NCBI GenBank assembly: GCA_032622095.1 | Contig: CP136061.1 | Location: forward strand, 217,216,373-217,280,372 | From: Siphonodentalium dalli | Taxonomy: Eukaryota; Mollusca; Scaphopoda; Gadilida; Siphonodentaliidae | DNA: 64,000 nt | Direction of reading: 5' to 3' | Notes under the pieces: model-generated | What the model saw: only the letters and a program-made list of their open reading frames with translations | The model's database searches: none | Told to the model about the DNA's origin: nothing | Position numbers and translations under genes: made by a program | Shown here: piece after piece, positions 1 through 11,224 of the stretch | How positions within the stretch are numbered: the stretch's first letter is position 1 | Layout: the number at the start of each line of letters is the position of its first letter

Positions 1-140
1 AATGGATTGAATTTTGAAATCCAAGATGGCCACTGACGGCCATGTTTTTTTTCCGAATGAGCCCAAAATAATCATTCTGGTCTAAATGTTGATGTCAACA
101 GCTATGACAAATTTCATAATGATCCGACCAAAGGTACGAC
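1..140. repeat. Dispersed repeat with ATGGC...GCCAT core
   Basis: A similar stretch recurs at about 47120-47225: a TTTTGAAATCCAAGATGGCC start, then a GGCCATGTTTTTT block, CCGAATGA and a degenerate tail. The core is an imperfect palindrome ATGGC/GCCAT. It is cut by the window edge. The same core recurs in the array at 36760-39140. Confidence 0.6.
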
Positions 141-769
141 CTGTAGCCTGTATTGTTGACGCCTTACGTACACACGCACACACGGACGACAAAGCCATGG
201 CAATAGCTCAAACTTTACAAAGTAAAGTTGAGCTAATAAGGGAATGCACTGGCACAGGATCTTTAATGTTGCACCAGTGCAGCTCCTGTCATGAAAGGGT
301 TAATAATGGCCATCAAGCTCAAATATTAGAAAGTGCAGAAACCTTATAGGTTGATGGGAATGAGCAGACGACTGCAGGTGTAATTAATAGCAGGAATAGG
401 ATTTTGTTCTCATTCTGGACTCTGAGAGAAACACCATGACATTACAAGTCATCTTAAATTTTCTTGAACATATTTTGAGGGGGTCATAAATTTTTGGTTA
501 TGCACAACCGTGAAACCACAAACATTGGACCATCACAAAAAAATGTGATTTTACTGTATGCCTGATAATTATGGGTAAAAGAATCTCATTCTCAAATCTC
601 CACAGACATTATTACTTTGGTGTTCCCATGCCTTTTCAGAACAGATTTTAGGTGTGATGAAAGAACTATCGTTGAAGCTGCTACATGTATGTAACTCCAA
701 CAACATGTTCAGATAGATATCATCATTATCTAGAAAACCAAGTATTTACAAGAACATCGCTAGGGCTTG
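141..769. other. Intergenic, no supported feature
   Basis: AT-rich sequence without a recognisable gene. Around 215-300 there is a weak match to 51960-52015 (both contain GAATGCACTGG, then a CACCAG block and GTCATGAAAG), so part of it is old dispersed repeat. Confidence 0.4.
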
Positions 770-1215
770 GCAAACTACGCCCATGGTAATTTCAACAAAG
801 GGCCATAACGAATAATCCATATGCCAAATTTAAAAACAAACAGATAACTGTAACCAAAGCTATCACCAGGAAACCAAAATAATCGTCAAATTCTAAGTTG
901 ACAAGGACCATAACTCTGGCAAAAATGGGCAGACCAAATCCAAATTCGAACTTGACCTGTTTTTCATTTTGCTAATCTACATACAAAATTTGAAAACAGT
1001 CAGACAACAAAACTAAAGTTATCATCTGGAAACCAAAATAATTGGCAAATTCTAAGTCGAAAAGGACCATAAACTCCTGCAAAAATTAGCGGGCAGAACC
1101 CAAATTCGAACTTGACCTGTATTTTGGGCTAGTAAACTCACTCGCATACCAAATTTCATTCCATTCAGTTCAGATTTACTAAAGTTATCATCCCAAAACG
1201 AAAAAAGCAAACAGA
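770..1215 (-). repeat. Tandem repeat family T1, about 160-bp period
   Basis: GGAAACCAAAATAAT occurs at 869 and 1028 and a degraded form follows near 1187, giving a period close to 160 bp. The unit also holds CCATAACTC and TTCGAACTTGACCTG. The array ends in a degenerate GATGGACGGACC tract. The same family appears on the opposite strand at 39620-40080 and again at 63650-64000. Confidence 0.7.
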
Positions 1216-1778
1216 TGGACGGACCAACCATTAACATAATACGTTCCAGCATATAAAAATTAATGAGATTTTCCAATCAGAAACCACCCATTGAAATAAG
1301 ACAAATAACACAGCTTATAACAACATATTAAAAACAGGACTGTTCTGAGATTAACCAATTTATTTTATCTCATTCTTCAAGATCTCAACATAATAATTGC
1401 AATAGTATATTATTACCACATGGTGTGCTTAACCCTCTCGCAGGCGAGTTTATTATATGATCATTAATTTTCTCCCGCAAACCCTATAATAATTTATTGG
1501 CATAGCCGGGTTGATAAATCACAATATTAACCCGGCACGGGGTTAATAAACAAATATGTGTTACATCACGCGTAAGAGGTGGCTGTCCAATCACGTTACG
1601 CATAGCTTTGCAACCAGCCAATCAAATTGGCTTATACATAACTCATTTGTCGTTGATTTTCAGAAGAGAGTTTCAGTAAATCTGATGTTTGTTGAACATA
1701 TTTGTCTGTTCAACACCTACAGTAGTACTCTAATTGGCTACCAGGTAAAGAATGCCGCTAGTTCATATGATAAAACAC
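1216..1778. other. Intergenic, possible foldback remains
   Basis: No gene seen. Near 1430-1550 are short GGGTTAATAA-like pieces resembling the hairpin at 1779-1908, so this may be the outer part of the same decayed element. Confidence 0.3.
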
Positions 1779-1908
1779 TTGTTGCATGGTTTCGAGGTTG
1801 ACATGAGGATTTATCAACTCTTGGAAGATAATATTCACCTCGGCCTCGGTGAATATTAACTTCCTCGGGTTAATAAATCCTCATGTCAACCTCGAAACCA
1901 TGCAACAA
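1779..1908. repeat. Foldback element with about 40-bp arms
   Basis: The left arm (from 1779, TTGTTGCATGGTTTCGAGG) is the reverse complement of the right arm ending at 1908. A second inner palindrome at 1829-1859 starts TAATATTCACC and ends GGTGAATATTA. The arm core GGTTTCGAGGTTG is shared with the foldback at 19361-19838, so the two belong to related families. Confidence 0.85.
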
Positions 1909-3340
1909 ATGTATGTCATATATGATGTAACATATGACGTCATATCCATATGTGAATATATTTTTGCAAATAAACTGAGTAATATTGTAATATTGGCCTA
2001 TTTTAACAAATAAATCATATAAACAACATTTTTAAAAGCACAAATCAATGTAAATAATAAAATAATATCCATCTGCATGATATCCATGAAATGTTTCGTT
2101 TTTGGAGACTATTTTATGAAGTTATGTAGAGAGTAACATGATATTACCCTAAAACTACTGTAGACAACAGAAATGTCATTCCACCCGCTAACCGTATGGT
2201 CACATAAATGTTGTTAAACCCGCAAAAGGTTTACGAGTGCTAAGTTTTCTTTTACCCAAATTTCCTTAAAGTGATGGTCCAGTAATGGAATAGTTCCTAA
2301 AAAAAAAGACACCCGCCTTTGATAATGCAACATAAATATCAACAGTATTTGCAAATGAGCAAGGATCAACTTTCTATGGAAGCTCTTGAGACACAAAATT
2401 TAATTTGTAAGGTATATATTTGAGCCACACCTTGTATTTACACTTGATTGTGATAGCAGATACATTGGCTTGAATATGCACATCAATTTGTATCAACTAT
2501 ATCAAATAATCAATTTACAAATCTGATTTCTCATTAAATTTCTGGTGTTTTTTTTCTTCATATCAAGGATTTTCTTTCAATGCATTAATTCAGTGAGTGG
2601 TAATAATACTAATAATATGGTATTGTCTGATACTATAGTTCATTAAAGGTCCTCTAAAAATGATTGATAGCCATCGACCCAACTACCATGCTGTATCTCT
2701 AATACGATGTCAGGCTGTCATCATTTCTGATTGACCGCTATTTAACTATAGTGCCCTTCAATATCATGTTATTAAATTGTAGACATGTAATAAGGGGAAA
2801 CAATAACAAACAGATGAATAATATGGTGATTAACATGTGGAAGCAGATGCACGGTTTCATACTGGTATACTAAAAAAATGACCAACATATAAATGATAAT
2901 TAACGTTGAACAATTAAATGTGTACAGAGAAGATACCTTCTGGAATAGTTTTGTAGGAAAAAAAACAAAAGAAAACAACTGCAGTCTTGAAACTAATTTT
3001 TTTGTGTTGAATAGGTGGTGACAATTTTTTTAACTTTATATCCACAGGGCAAATCAAAATACTCAATAGTTTACATTATGATAGCATCTGGCCTCCCACA
3101 GCTATAATTGTAGATGAAAACATTGAGTCTTAACTCTCCGTAAGCTGGATAAATATGTGACAATCCTAAGCTGTAATTAATAGATGACATTTGTATGGTA
3201 TGGAAGGCATTCTCAGTATGAACTTAATCTATGATCATTATAAGAGAACAAATCTTTGTTGTTATTACCACCATCTCAATGACAGTCAAACCATTTGCCA
3301 TCTACAATATGCTAGAGTTCATAGATGCTGTCAAGTCTGC
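1909..3340. other. Intergenic, no supported feature
   Basis: AT-rich, with homopolymer runs and short spurious open frames only. I see no splice-bounded coding segment, RNA gene or clear repeat. Confidence 0.4.
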
Positions 3341-3351
3341 AAATAGTGTGT

Positions 3352-3850
3352 CTGTCATTTGCAGAACGAGGTCCCAGAGGGTGAATTTAGTAACGCTATC
3401 CAGCGCAGCGGGTCTAGCATCAATAAATTCACCCTCTAGTGACCTCATTCTGCTCATGCTTCAACTGCTATGGAAAACCTAGGATCAGATTGAAGTTCCC
3501 CATTATAGTCACCTCGATTATGCATTTATGTATAATCGAAAATGCATAAATCGAGGTGACTATAATGGGTGAACATCACCAACTTCAACTGGGGAACTTC
3601 AATCTGATCCCAGGTTTTCCATAGCAGTTGACGCCTAAGCAGAATTTTATCTTCTTGAAAATTAGTGTATATAGAAACTGAAGAAGAGGGAAAATGTAAC
3701 TAAAACAATGTTCTTTGAGACTATAGATACTTCCCAGAAGATGAGGCCTAAGCAGAATGAGGTCTCTAGAGGGTGAATTTGGTGATGCTATGCTATGCAG
3801 GGCAGCGTCATAAATTCAAACTCTGGGGACCTCATTCTGCAAATTGTCAT
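3352..3850. repeat. Compound foldback repeat downstream of UBXN6
   Basis: Three pieces can be read. A hairpin at 3361-3452 has arms with GAGGTCCCAGAGGGTGAATT and its complement. A second hairpin at 3470-3625 has arms beginning CTATGGAAAACCTAGGATCA. A further copy of the first hairpin lies at 3755-3840. The GAGGTCCCCAGAGGGTGAAT arm recurs at 14350, 14400 and 15200, so this is a dispersed foldback family. Confidence 0.75.
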
Positions 3851-3997
3851 TTGCAGGACAATAGGCTTAGCTTCATGTAACTTTATAATAATTTAACATA
3901 ATAATTTGAAAATGATTCTCAGCTACCAGTAATAGATTCATAATATTAATATCACAACAAGCACACATGAGGAGTTATGCTCCTAACAAAATTGGTC

Positions 3998-5106
3998 TCA
4001 TAGCTTCTCTATAAGAGCCATAACTTCTGGCTTAAGAATTTCATTATTTTGTTGAATTCCTTGCTGTGCAGCAACCTCCTTCATGATTGCCTCATTCCAT
4101 GCAAAGTTCACAAGAGCTGCAGGAACAAATGCAGCTTCGGCAAGAGTTATCGATTCTTCTTCCTTCAACTTGTGGCCAGTTGATGAAAGTAATTCAAATG
4201 GCATCCAATCATTGACGATATTCTCCCGAATATACTCATACACTGCACTAACAGCTTCACCTGCTTTGAACATACCTTGAATCATAACATCATTTGGAAG
4301 GCGCACCCTGATTAATGTATACCTATACTTCCGAAGCTGTCTCATCTCATCTCTTTCACGCATGGCCTTTGTCCTCAACATTCCCAGTTTTTCAGTCGCT
4401 TCACTTCTTCTCTGCTGCTCTCGTTTGAGTTCATCTGGTGTTATATTATAAAAGTCATCAGGGATGGTGAATTTAGTAGGCACACTTGATGGATGAAATA
4501 TTTTCAAACACCTGTCTAATTGTGGCTTAATTGGTTCAGCAGCCAGAAGAACTTCTTTAATACTTACAAATCTATTAGTGTCCTTGGATGCATCACTATC
4601 GATCACATAAAAGTTGTCCTCTCTGTCTTCAAAAGGCAACCTCCTCTGCATGAAACCAATGGATTGCAGAAACTCATCAGTTCCTTTCAAAGGTGAAATC
4701 TTATCTTGATAAACCTTGTTTGTCAATCTAATTTTACAGTATTTCTCTTCGCCTGGATGAGCAATGATATTTTCAAGATACTTTTGTAAGGTTTCGACAC
4801 ACATTTTAACGCTTTCTTTATTTTTGTTCAGTGTATGAATCATGAGAGCTGAAGTCATTTCTGGTTCGTCAGCTAACTGTTTGAGCAGAAATTCTTCAAT
4901 GTACGCTTCCATCTCATGTCTTGGAAGCACAGCAGGTCCGATGTCAGGACATTTGAACAGTATTTGAGATACTATTGGTGAACTCTCCAAGACCACTTCC
5001 TCTGATTCGTAGTTGGTGTTACTGGCAGAAGCATCCTGAGATTTCTTCTCCGCTTCCAATTCTTTCTTCACTCTAGCCTTCAAGTATAGCATGTGCTCAT
5101 TGTCAA
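3998..5106 (-). CDS. UBXN6: UBX domain protein 6 (UBXD1), exon 2 with PUB and UBX domains
   Basis: UBXN6 is a cytosolic cofactor of the AAA ATPase p97/VCP, known to act in endolysosomal sorting and damaged-organelle clearance. This exon encodes residues 77-445 of a 445-residue protein; the human protein is similar in length. The PUB domain, which binds the p97 C-terminus, covers about residues 145-235. The UBX domain covers about 337-413, from KYRYTLIRVRLPND to NFAW. The FPR p97-contact motif of typical UBX domains is missing from the S3-S4 loop, as expected for this subfamily. The C-terminus ends ILKPEVMALIEKL and stop TGA (3998-4000). The acceptor CTTTCTTTTTTTCAG ends at 5107 and the exon begins TT|GAC AAT GAG CAC, completing the split Val codon from exon 1. 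No frameshift or stop is visible, so the gene looks functional. Confidence 0.95.
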
Positions 5107-5811
5107 CTGAAAAAAAGAAAGAATGAAAGTGACACTGTAGCCCAACTTGGAGATAATGTCATACATTACAGCAGGGCTTCTGTTAGGCAATGGGGGGGGG
5201 GGCGTGTAAAATGGATCCAGTTTTGGTACCCAAAACAATAAAGGGAAACTTAAATCAATATAAATAAAAAGTAAAAAGGAGTTGTTTTGTACATGTTTGG
5301 TTGTGTATTTGATTTCCAATCACTGGTGATCAATGACACAAACTGCAACAGATCATAGGAAAGCAGTCACCAGTATTTTGCTGTTGACTATTTAAATATT
5401 ATCCTAAACAAATTAAAAAAATCATTCCTTAAAATCAGGGAAACAATAAATGCAAAAATATCAGGGGTCTGGGTACAATGGTAAATACAAACATAACTTT
5501 CTGTATCAAAAGTATGATTTTGACGAGAAACAGCCATGGCATGAGCGCAGACAGGGTTGAATATGAATTTGAGATATTTATTAGCTATCGTCTGTACGTA
5601 CTGTTCGAAATATCAATCATCTGTTAATCCATCCATATATTTCTGTCAGAAAATTATGAATTTAAATGGGAATGTATAATCATGTGCAATGAATATTAAC
5701 TTTGATAAAATAATCCCATTGATAATTTCGTAATAGTTAATTTCGTGTTCAGTATTAGATTGATCTGATATTACTATGACATACATGTATGACCAGGGTT
5801 GTCTTCTGTTC

Positions 5812-6318
5812 ATAGATGATAGTCAGTGAAATGTCTTAATATTAATGGAGATAGCATGTAACCAGATGTTACATGGTGTGTTTTAAAATTGTGGAGGTAA
5901 TTTTTTAGCCCAATGAGGGGAGGGGGGCCTACAAGTTGCTAAAACCACCCAGCACTATTCTCTGGTGCAAGGAAAATTGTTATTTCAAGATCTTCGGAAA
6001 CCCTGCTTACAGTTAATGAGTGTTAAGGATTCAGAAGCCGAAGAGCCATATGAAGTTTGGGATCATTTTGGATCAATCAAATATTGGCTGTAGGGCATGC
6101 CAAAGTATTTAGTGATGCAAAATCAAATAGTAAAATCTGAGATGGCTGGCTGGCTGGCTGTCTGCAGCCATGTTTTTGACAGAAATAGTTCAAATTTCTC
6201 CCATCTAAAAGTGATCTTGAGTATGCCTGTAAATTTTCAAAACATTCTCCAATAAATGTAGGTTGCAGGGTTTGCTGATGGATTCAAATATGAAACCAAG
6301 ATCAAATTGCGTAAAAAA
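5812..6318. repeat. Segment A, duplicated at 8670-9172
   Basis: From ATAGATGATAGTCAGTGAAA to ATTGCGTAAAAAA this intronic segment is nearly identical to 8670-9172. The clearest difference is one extra GGCT unit in the short (GGCT)n tract near 6145. See the finding on the B-A'-B' arrangement. Confidence 0.9.
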
Positions 6319-6639
6319 TATTTTGAGATATTTAAAAATTTCTGTCTGTCCAAACTGGTCTCGTCCTCAGGAACACATTTTAGTCCTCTTACACAACACA
6401 CCACATCCATGCAGTGTACCAAGTTTTAATTGATTCACGTTGTCTTAATTGGAGAAGAGTTTCTTATTACTTTTATTATATACTAGTTAGCAGGGTTGTC
6501 CAATGTTTCCTGGTTTAGAAAGTAGCCAAACATTTGATAGGGTTTCAATTGGTTAAAAATACACATACATGTAGGCTGAATAGATCGGCAATCTTTATCA
6601 ATGCTAAAGATTAACCCGTATCCTTAACTTTTATCATTA

Positions 6640-7225
6640 TGGTGCAGCAACCTCATTCCTGACCTGAATGGTATGGTCGGCATCCCTTAAGAATATTTAG
6701 ACCACACTTTTATGTAAATAAATTGTATCACAGAGATTACCATATAATTTATATCGGTGACAAATTTTTAAACCAATTTTGGTTTTTATAAATCTGTTTG
6801 CCCCTCCCCAACCCCTATCACTGATCTGGATGGCGCTACCTCACAAAATGTAAACTACAACAATAGACTCTTTGTATATCATGGATAATAGATCAGTTGA
6901 ATCAACAACAAGGCTTTATAAACTTTGGCACCCCTACCCCAAACCTCACCCTTGACTCGGATGGCACCACTTATGTATCTTTAAACAAAACATTTAGAAT
7001 CCCTATATCATGGAGATGACTACATTTAAATTTGGATGAAATCAGTGGTAAAAATAATTTGTTTGGTGCCCTCACCTTTTCCATCCTTAACTCTGACTGC
7101 ATCACTTTAAAAATGTTTAACATGCACCATTATCTTCCTCGTAAAAAGTTATCCCATTGAGTTAGAAACATTTTGAGATGGTCACACATTAATTTCTATA
7201 GCAGACAGACAGACAATCACAGATA
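6640..7225. repeat. Degenerate tandem repeat with GACA-rich tail
   Basis: Related blocks of the form 'CTTGACTCGGATGGCACC' occur near 6660, 6822, 6951 and 7083, so units are about 130-160 bp and strongly diverged. A CAGACAGACAGACAATC tract follows at about 7202. This layout (tandem units plus GACA tract) is common to several arrays in the window. Confidence 0.5.
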
Positions 7226-7559
7226 TATATCTATATTTGCGAATGTCTGTCTCAGAGTGAGTAGAGAAATTTCCAAAAACTTTTGAGTCCCCTAGCTCTG
7301 ACAGTCCGACTCTATTTTTTTCTCATTAATGACATTTGAACAAATGTGAATCCCAGAACCCTGGAACTTTTGACAATAAATGTGATCCCAATCTGCTTTA
7401 TAATTTCAGTCAAAATGTGTTTAGGAGTCTGAATGGATTACTTGGAGGGCAAGGTGTTATGTCCCCTAGTTCCATCTGTTTTTAACTTGATGGACCCACT
7501 TAATCCCAGATTGATACTAAGTATTACAAGTGAGAGACATTTTTTACATCCCCAGAACA

Positions 7560-7850
7560 TGATAAACTCTGATAGTAAGTTAAATGTGTATAGTTTAAGG
7601 CTTGTAAATAAATACTCATTGATGAGTAGTTCCCTTAGGAAAGTTCAGACCATAGGTCATTTGTTGAACTTATTATCCGAACATTTCTCACCAATTAATG
7701 AGTCCTTCTGCTCCTGTAATATCTATTTTTCTGTCTGTTGTCCTCTTTTATTACCTGAACATCCCTCCAAACTTTTTATAGACCATTCCATGAACACTAT
7801 TATAAGTGAATGGGAGAATCCATTCAGTATAAAAAGGATTATCTTAATGA
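7560..7850. repeat. Dispersed repeat, second copy near 20460-20690
   Basis: Shared blocks in the same order in both places: CTCATTGATG, GATGAGTAGTT, AGTCCTTCTGC or ACTCCTTCTGC, ATAGACCATTC and GGGA(G/A)AATCCATT(C/T)AGTAT. It lies in the UBXN6 intron. It is probably an old transposon fossil of unknown class. Confidence 0.65.
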
Positions 7851-7920
7851 CAGATGCTTCACCTCATGTGAGCTACATTTAAATAGCTAGCGATGTTTTG
7901 CTTTGCATCCAGTGTGTTAC

Positions 7921-8149
7921 CTGTTTTTGATTGGTCAATCCTTTTGGCTGCAGCATCAGCAGCTCTCATGGTTGCATCAGTTTTAGCATGTGTTCCTCCA
8001 TGTGCACCCTGACTACCACTGGACAGACTTCTTGATACCCCTGCAGGTGGTGATTTTGATGACCCAGTGTCCAACTTATGGCCTTCTCCAGCCTTTTTGA
8101 ACTTCACATCTAATTTCTTTTTCTTGAAGAATTTCTTTATGAGTGACAT
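7921..8149 (-). CDS. UBXN6: UBXN6 exon 1, N-terminus and VIM-like helix
   Basis: Encodes residues 1-76 plus the first base of codon 77. The start MSLIKKFFKKKKLDVKF matches the family's N-terminal block (human MKKFFQEFKADIKF). Residues 62-71 (RAADAAAKRI) fit the Arg/Ala-rich VIM helix that UBXD1 uses to bind the p97 N-domain. A low-complexity Ser/Gly linker lies between them. The donor is AAAACAG|GTAACA; phase 1 joins exactly to exon 2. The exon has a diverged partial copy of its first 17 bases at 9176-9192. Confidence 0.93.
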
Positions 8150-8671
8150 CGTGGAAATGGTTACTCCTTCTGTGGGCTGTTTTCGTGTACTGTACTTTTA
8201 TAAGCTGTCAATAATAAATATTAAAAAAATTAAAACCCAAGCAATTGATTAAAGATACGATGTGCATTGGCAGTGGTTATTGTTGTTAAAATATTCACAT
8301 CCAATGATGAAACTACCATAAACAAAAAGAATATATCAAAATATAGACAGATTTGGTTCTTAATTATACCAATCATAAATATCATGTAAATAGCATGTTA
8401 TTGCAGTTTGAATGCTGTGTTATGTAAACAAACAGTATGCAAAGAGTGTGAGATAAGCAAAACACTGACTACTGGGGAGACTCCAATATAGAACTTTGGT
8501 TAAAACTGCCACCATGTTGTTTACAACATACCAGTATAGCCCTCGCTAATTCTCACAACTCAATATTTCAGTGTAGAATGGGTCACGGTGGACCTATTTC
8601 TCCAAAATATTGCCAACGGTGTAGAGTGTTTTGCTTATCGCACACTCTGTATGTGCTGTTTAGAAACAAAT
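8131..8671 (-). promoter_or_regulatory. UBXN6 upstream region (segment B), duplicated at 9175-9705
   Basis: This is the sequence immediately 5' of the UBXN6 start codon and should contain the 5' UTR and promoter by position. I see no clear TATA box or initiator. Almost the whole segment, from the first five codons outward, recurs at 9175-9705 with scattered substitutions and a 9-base deletion in an AAAT-rich tract near 8220. Confidence 0.6.
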
Positions 8672-9172
8672 AGATGATAGTCAGTGAAATGTCTTAATAT
8701 TAATGGAGATAGCATGTAACCAGATGTTACATGGTGTGTTTTAAAATTGTGGAGGTAATTTTTTAGCCCAATGAGGGGAGGGGGGCCTACAAGTTGCTAA
8801 AACCACCCAGCACTATTCTCTGGTGCAAGGAAAATTGTTATTTCAAGATCTTCGGAAACCCTGCTTACAGTTAATGAGTGTTAAGGATTCAGAAGCCGAA
8901 GAGCCATATGAAGTTTGGGATCATTTTGGATCAATCAAATATTGGCTGTAGGGCATGCCAAAGTATTTAGTGATGCAAAATCAAATAGTAAAATCTGAGA
9001 TGGCTGGCTGGCTGTCTGCAGCCATGTTTTTGACAGAAATAGTTCAAATTTCTCCCATCTAAAAGTGATCTTGAGCATGCCTGTAAATTTTCAAAACATT
9101 CTCCAATAAATGTAGGTTGCAGGGTTTGCTGATGGATTCAAATATGAAACCAAGATCAAATTGCGTAAAAAA
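8670..9172. repeat. Segment A', copy of UBXN6 intron sequence
   Basis: Nearly identical to 5812-6318 and in the same orientation. It is wedged between the two B copies. Its left junction overlaps B by a base or two, and its right end runs into an A-run shared with the start of B'. Confidence 0.9.
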
Positions 9173-9174
9173 AA

Positions 9175-9705
9175 ATTCTTTATGAGTGACATCGTAGAAA
9201 TGGTTACTCCTTATGTGGGCTGTTTTCGTGTACTGTACTTTTATAAGCTGTCAATAATAAATATTAAAACCCAAGCAATTGATTAAAGATACGATGTGCA
9301 TTGGCAGTGGTTATTGTTGTTAAAATATTCACATCCAATGATGAAACTACCATAAACAAAAAGAATATATCAAAATATAGACAGATTTGGTTCTTAATTA
9401 TACCAATCATAAATATCATGTAAATAGCATGTTATTGCAGTTTGAATGCTGTGTTATGTAAACAAACAGTATGCAAAGAGTGTGAGATAAGCAAAACACT
9501 GACTACTGGGGAGACTCCAATATAGAACTTTGGTTAAAACTGCCACCATGTTGTTTACAACATACCAGTATAGCCCTCGCTAATTCTCACAACTCAATAT
9601 TTCAGTGTAGAATGGGTCACGGTGGACCTATTTCTCCAAAATATTGCCAACGGTGTAGAGTGTTTTGCTTATCGCACACTCTGTATGTGCTGTTTAGAAA
9701 CAAAT
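9175..9705 (-). repeat. Segment B', second copy of the UBXN6 upstream region
   Basis: Copy of 8131-8671. It includes a truncated exon 1 copy at 9176-9192 (ATGTCACTCATAAAGAA, M-S-L-I-K), after which the frame runs into A' and codes nothing sensible. If the copy retains promoter activity it would start transcripts about 1 kb further upstream. Confidence 0.9.
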
Positions 9706-9910
9706 GATTGGCCTCAAACAAGGATCTGTCTGTTCGGATTTTTCTCCCTGACCCCAATTTTTGTTTTGGTGAGAGTGACATCTTCAGCTATATTATCATT
9801 TTTGACAAACTCCTGACGACCTGAGTCCTGTGCTTTAAGTTTAACCAGTTAACATCAAAGATAAGAATTAAGATGATATGCTGTCTATATACATGTAGGT
9901 GTATAATATA

Positions 9911-10226
9911 GGGTCACGCTCACCAAAAGAAGTGCTGAAGGGTACAAAGGGTTTGAAATGTGCTGAAGGGTACACAGGGTTTATGATCGGCACGAACACC
10001 ATTACTTAAATTGTGTTTATGAAAGTCTGGCGCCCATTAGCAGTTTGTTTTCAGTACATTTTAATATTCATTGGAATGTAAACAATTATTCTCTGACAGA
10101 AATCATGGCAGATACGAAAACTGTATGTCCTTTAGAACGACATTTCAAAGCCTGTGTACCCTTCAGCACAATTTGAAAATCCTGTGTACCCTTTAACACT
10201 TTTTTTGGTGAGAGTGCATGACCCCT
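9911..10226. repeat. Foldback element, about 75-bp arms
   Basis: The left arm carries GGGTCACGCTCACCAAAAG and GTGCTGAAGGGTACA (twice). The right arm ends with the complement: GTGTACCCTTCAGCAC, then TTTTGGTGAGAGTGCATGACC. A lone GTTTTGGTGAGAGTGAC at about 9763 may be a stray end. It is a non-autonomous element with no coding capacity. Confidence 0.75.
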
Positions 10227-11220
10227 TCACTGGCTTCAGATATATATATAGTGTTCCGAGTGCCTGCCAAAGATAAGCCAGGAATTCAATAAGTTTTCCG
10301 CACCTGTTTTTGAATTGAGAATCAAGATGTCTGCACCATATATAGACCATGCGATATATATCAACAATAAATTGCTGATCAACCAAGAGAACAGAATCAA
10401 CAAAATCTGTGTGAACTGGTCCAAACTTGAGAAATCTGACTGAAATTCTGAGATGTAGTGGACAGTAGTTCCTGTCAGTTTATCGTAGAGATATGTGAGG
10501 TTTTCAAAGTAAAAAACAGAGTCAATGTTGGCACTTCGTGTGAGCTGGAAAAATAAGGGTGCACAGATCATTACAAGTGTTATTTAATTAAGTTCAGAAT
10601 AAGATTATTAATATTATCAATGAAATGAGTCGAATCATTTCCTGGTCTTCAGAAATAAATATTTATCGGGCTATGATTGCTGTTTATTTGCTTTACAACG
10701 TAATATCTCATTTAATCTGCTTTACTAAATTTCATAAAGACAAAAAATCATTTAAATATTGTAAATATTCTATATTAATATTTGGATCAAGAATATCAAC
10801 ACACTTTTCTTTTTTTATACATGTATTATTAATTTGATTTGGTGCAGCACTACAACATGTCAGCCTCCATTGATTCATGAATTTTTCTTTGCCAACACTA
10901 TCAACAGCAGTAAATATACCGGTTTACGACTCTTTTGGTAAGAAATCCAACACATACCAAAATAAATATTATTCATTGTGAAATTGAATTGATTGTTGCC
11001 GATCACGTTGTGCTTTAGGCGTCCTGTTACTGTTTAGAAATTATCAATACCACGAAAATTGTAATGACCATGCGACGATGCGTATGTCCATAAACAGGTG
11101 CGCATCAAAGCCACATACAGGTCCCTGCGGAAATACTAGATTATAGATACAACAAAATATACTATGCCAGTGAAAAGGTCAAGAAACGCCCCGTCTGAGG
11201 TCTGTAGATGAATAGGGACA
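10227..11220. other. Intergenic, no supported feature
   Basis: AT-rich sequence with short open frames that resemble nothing I recognise. No RNA gene or clear repeat. Confidence 0.4.
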
Positions 11221-11224
11221 CACT

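Larger units (their letters stand above)
5107..7920 (-). other. UBXN6: UBXN6 intron 1 (2.8 kb)
   Basis: Bounded by donor ACAG|GTAACA (exon end 7921) and a polypyrimidine-CAG acceptor at 5107. It holds a short G run (5193-5203), segment A (5812-6318), a degenerate tandem repeat (6640-7225) and a dispersed repeat (7560-7850). The rest carries nothing recognisable. Confidence 0.85.

Noticed and set aside
7433-7882. 149-residue open frame as a gene
   Set aside because: Most of it lies in a dispersed repeat also present at 20460-20690, inside the UBXN6 intron, with no domain.
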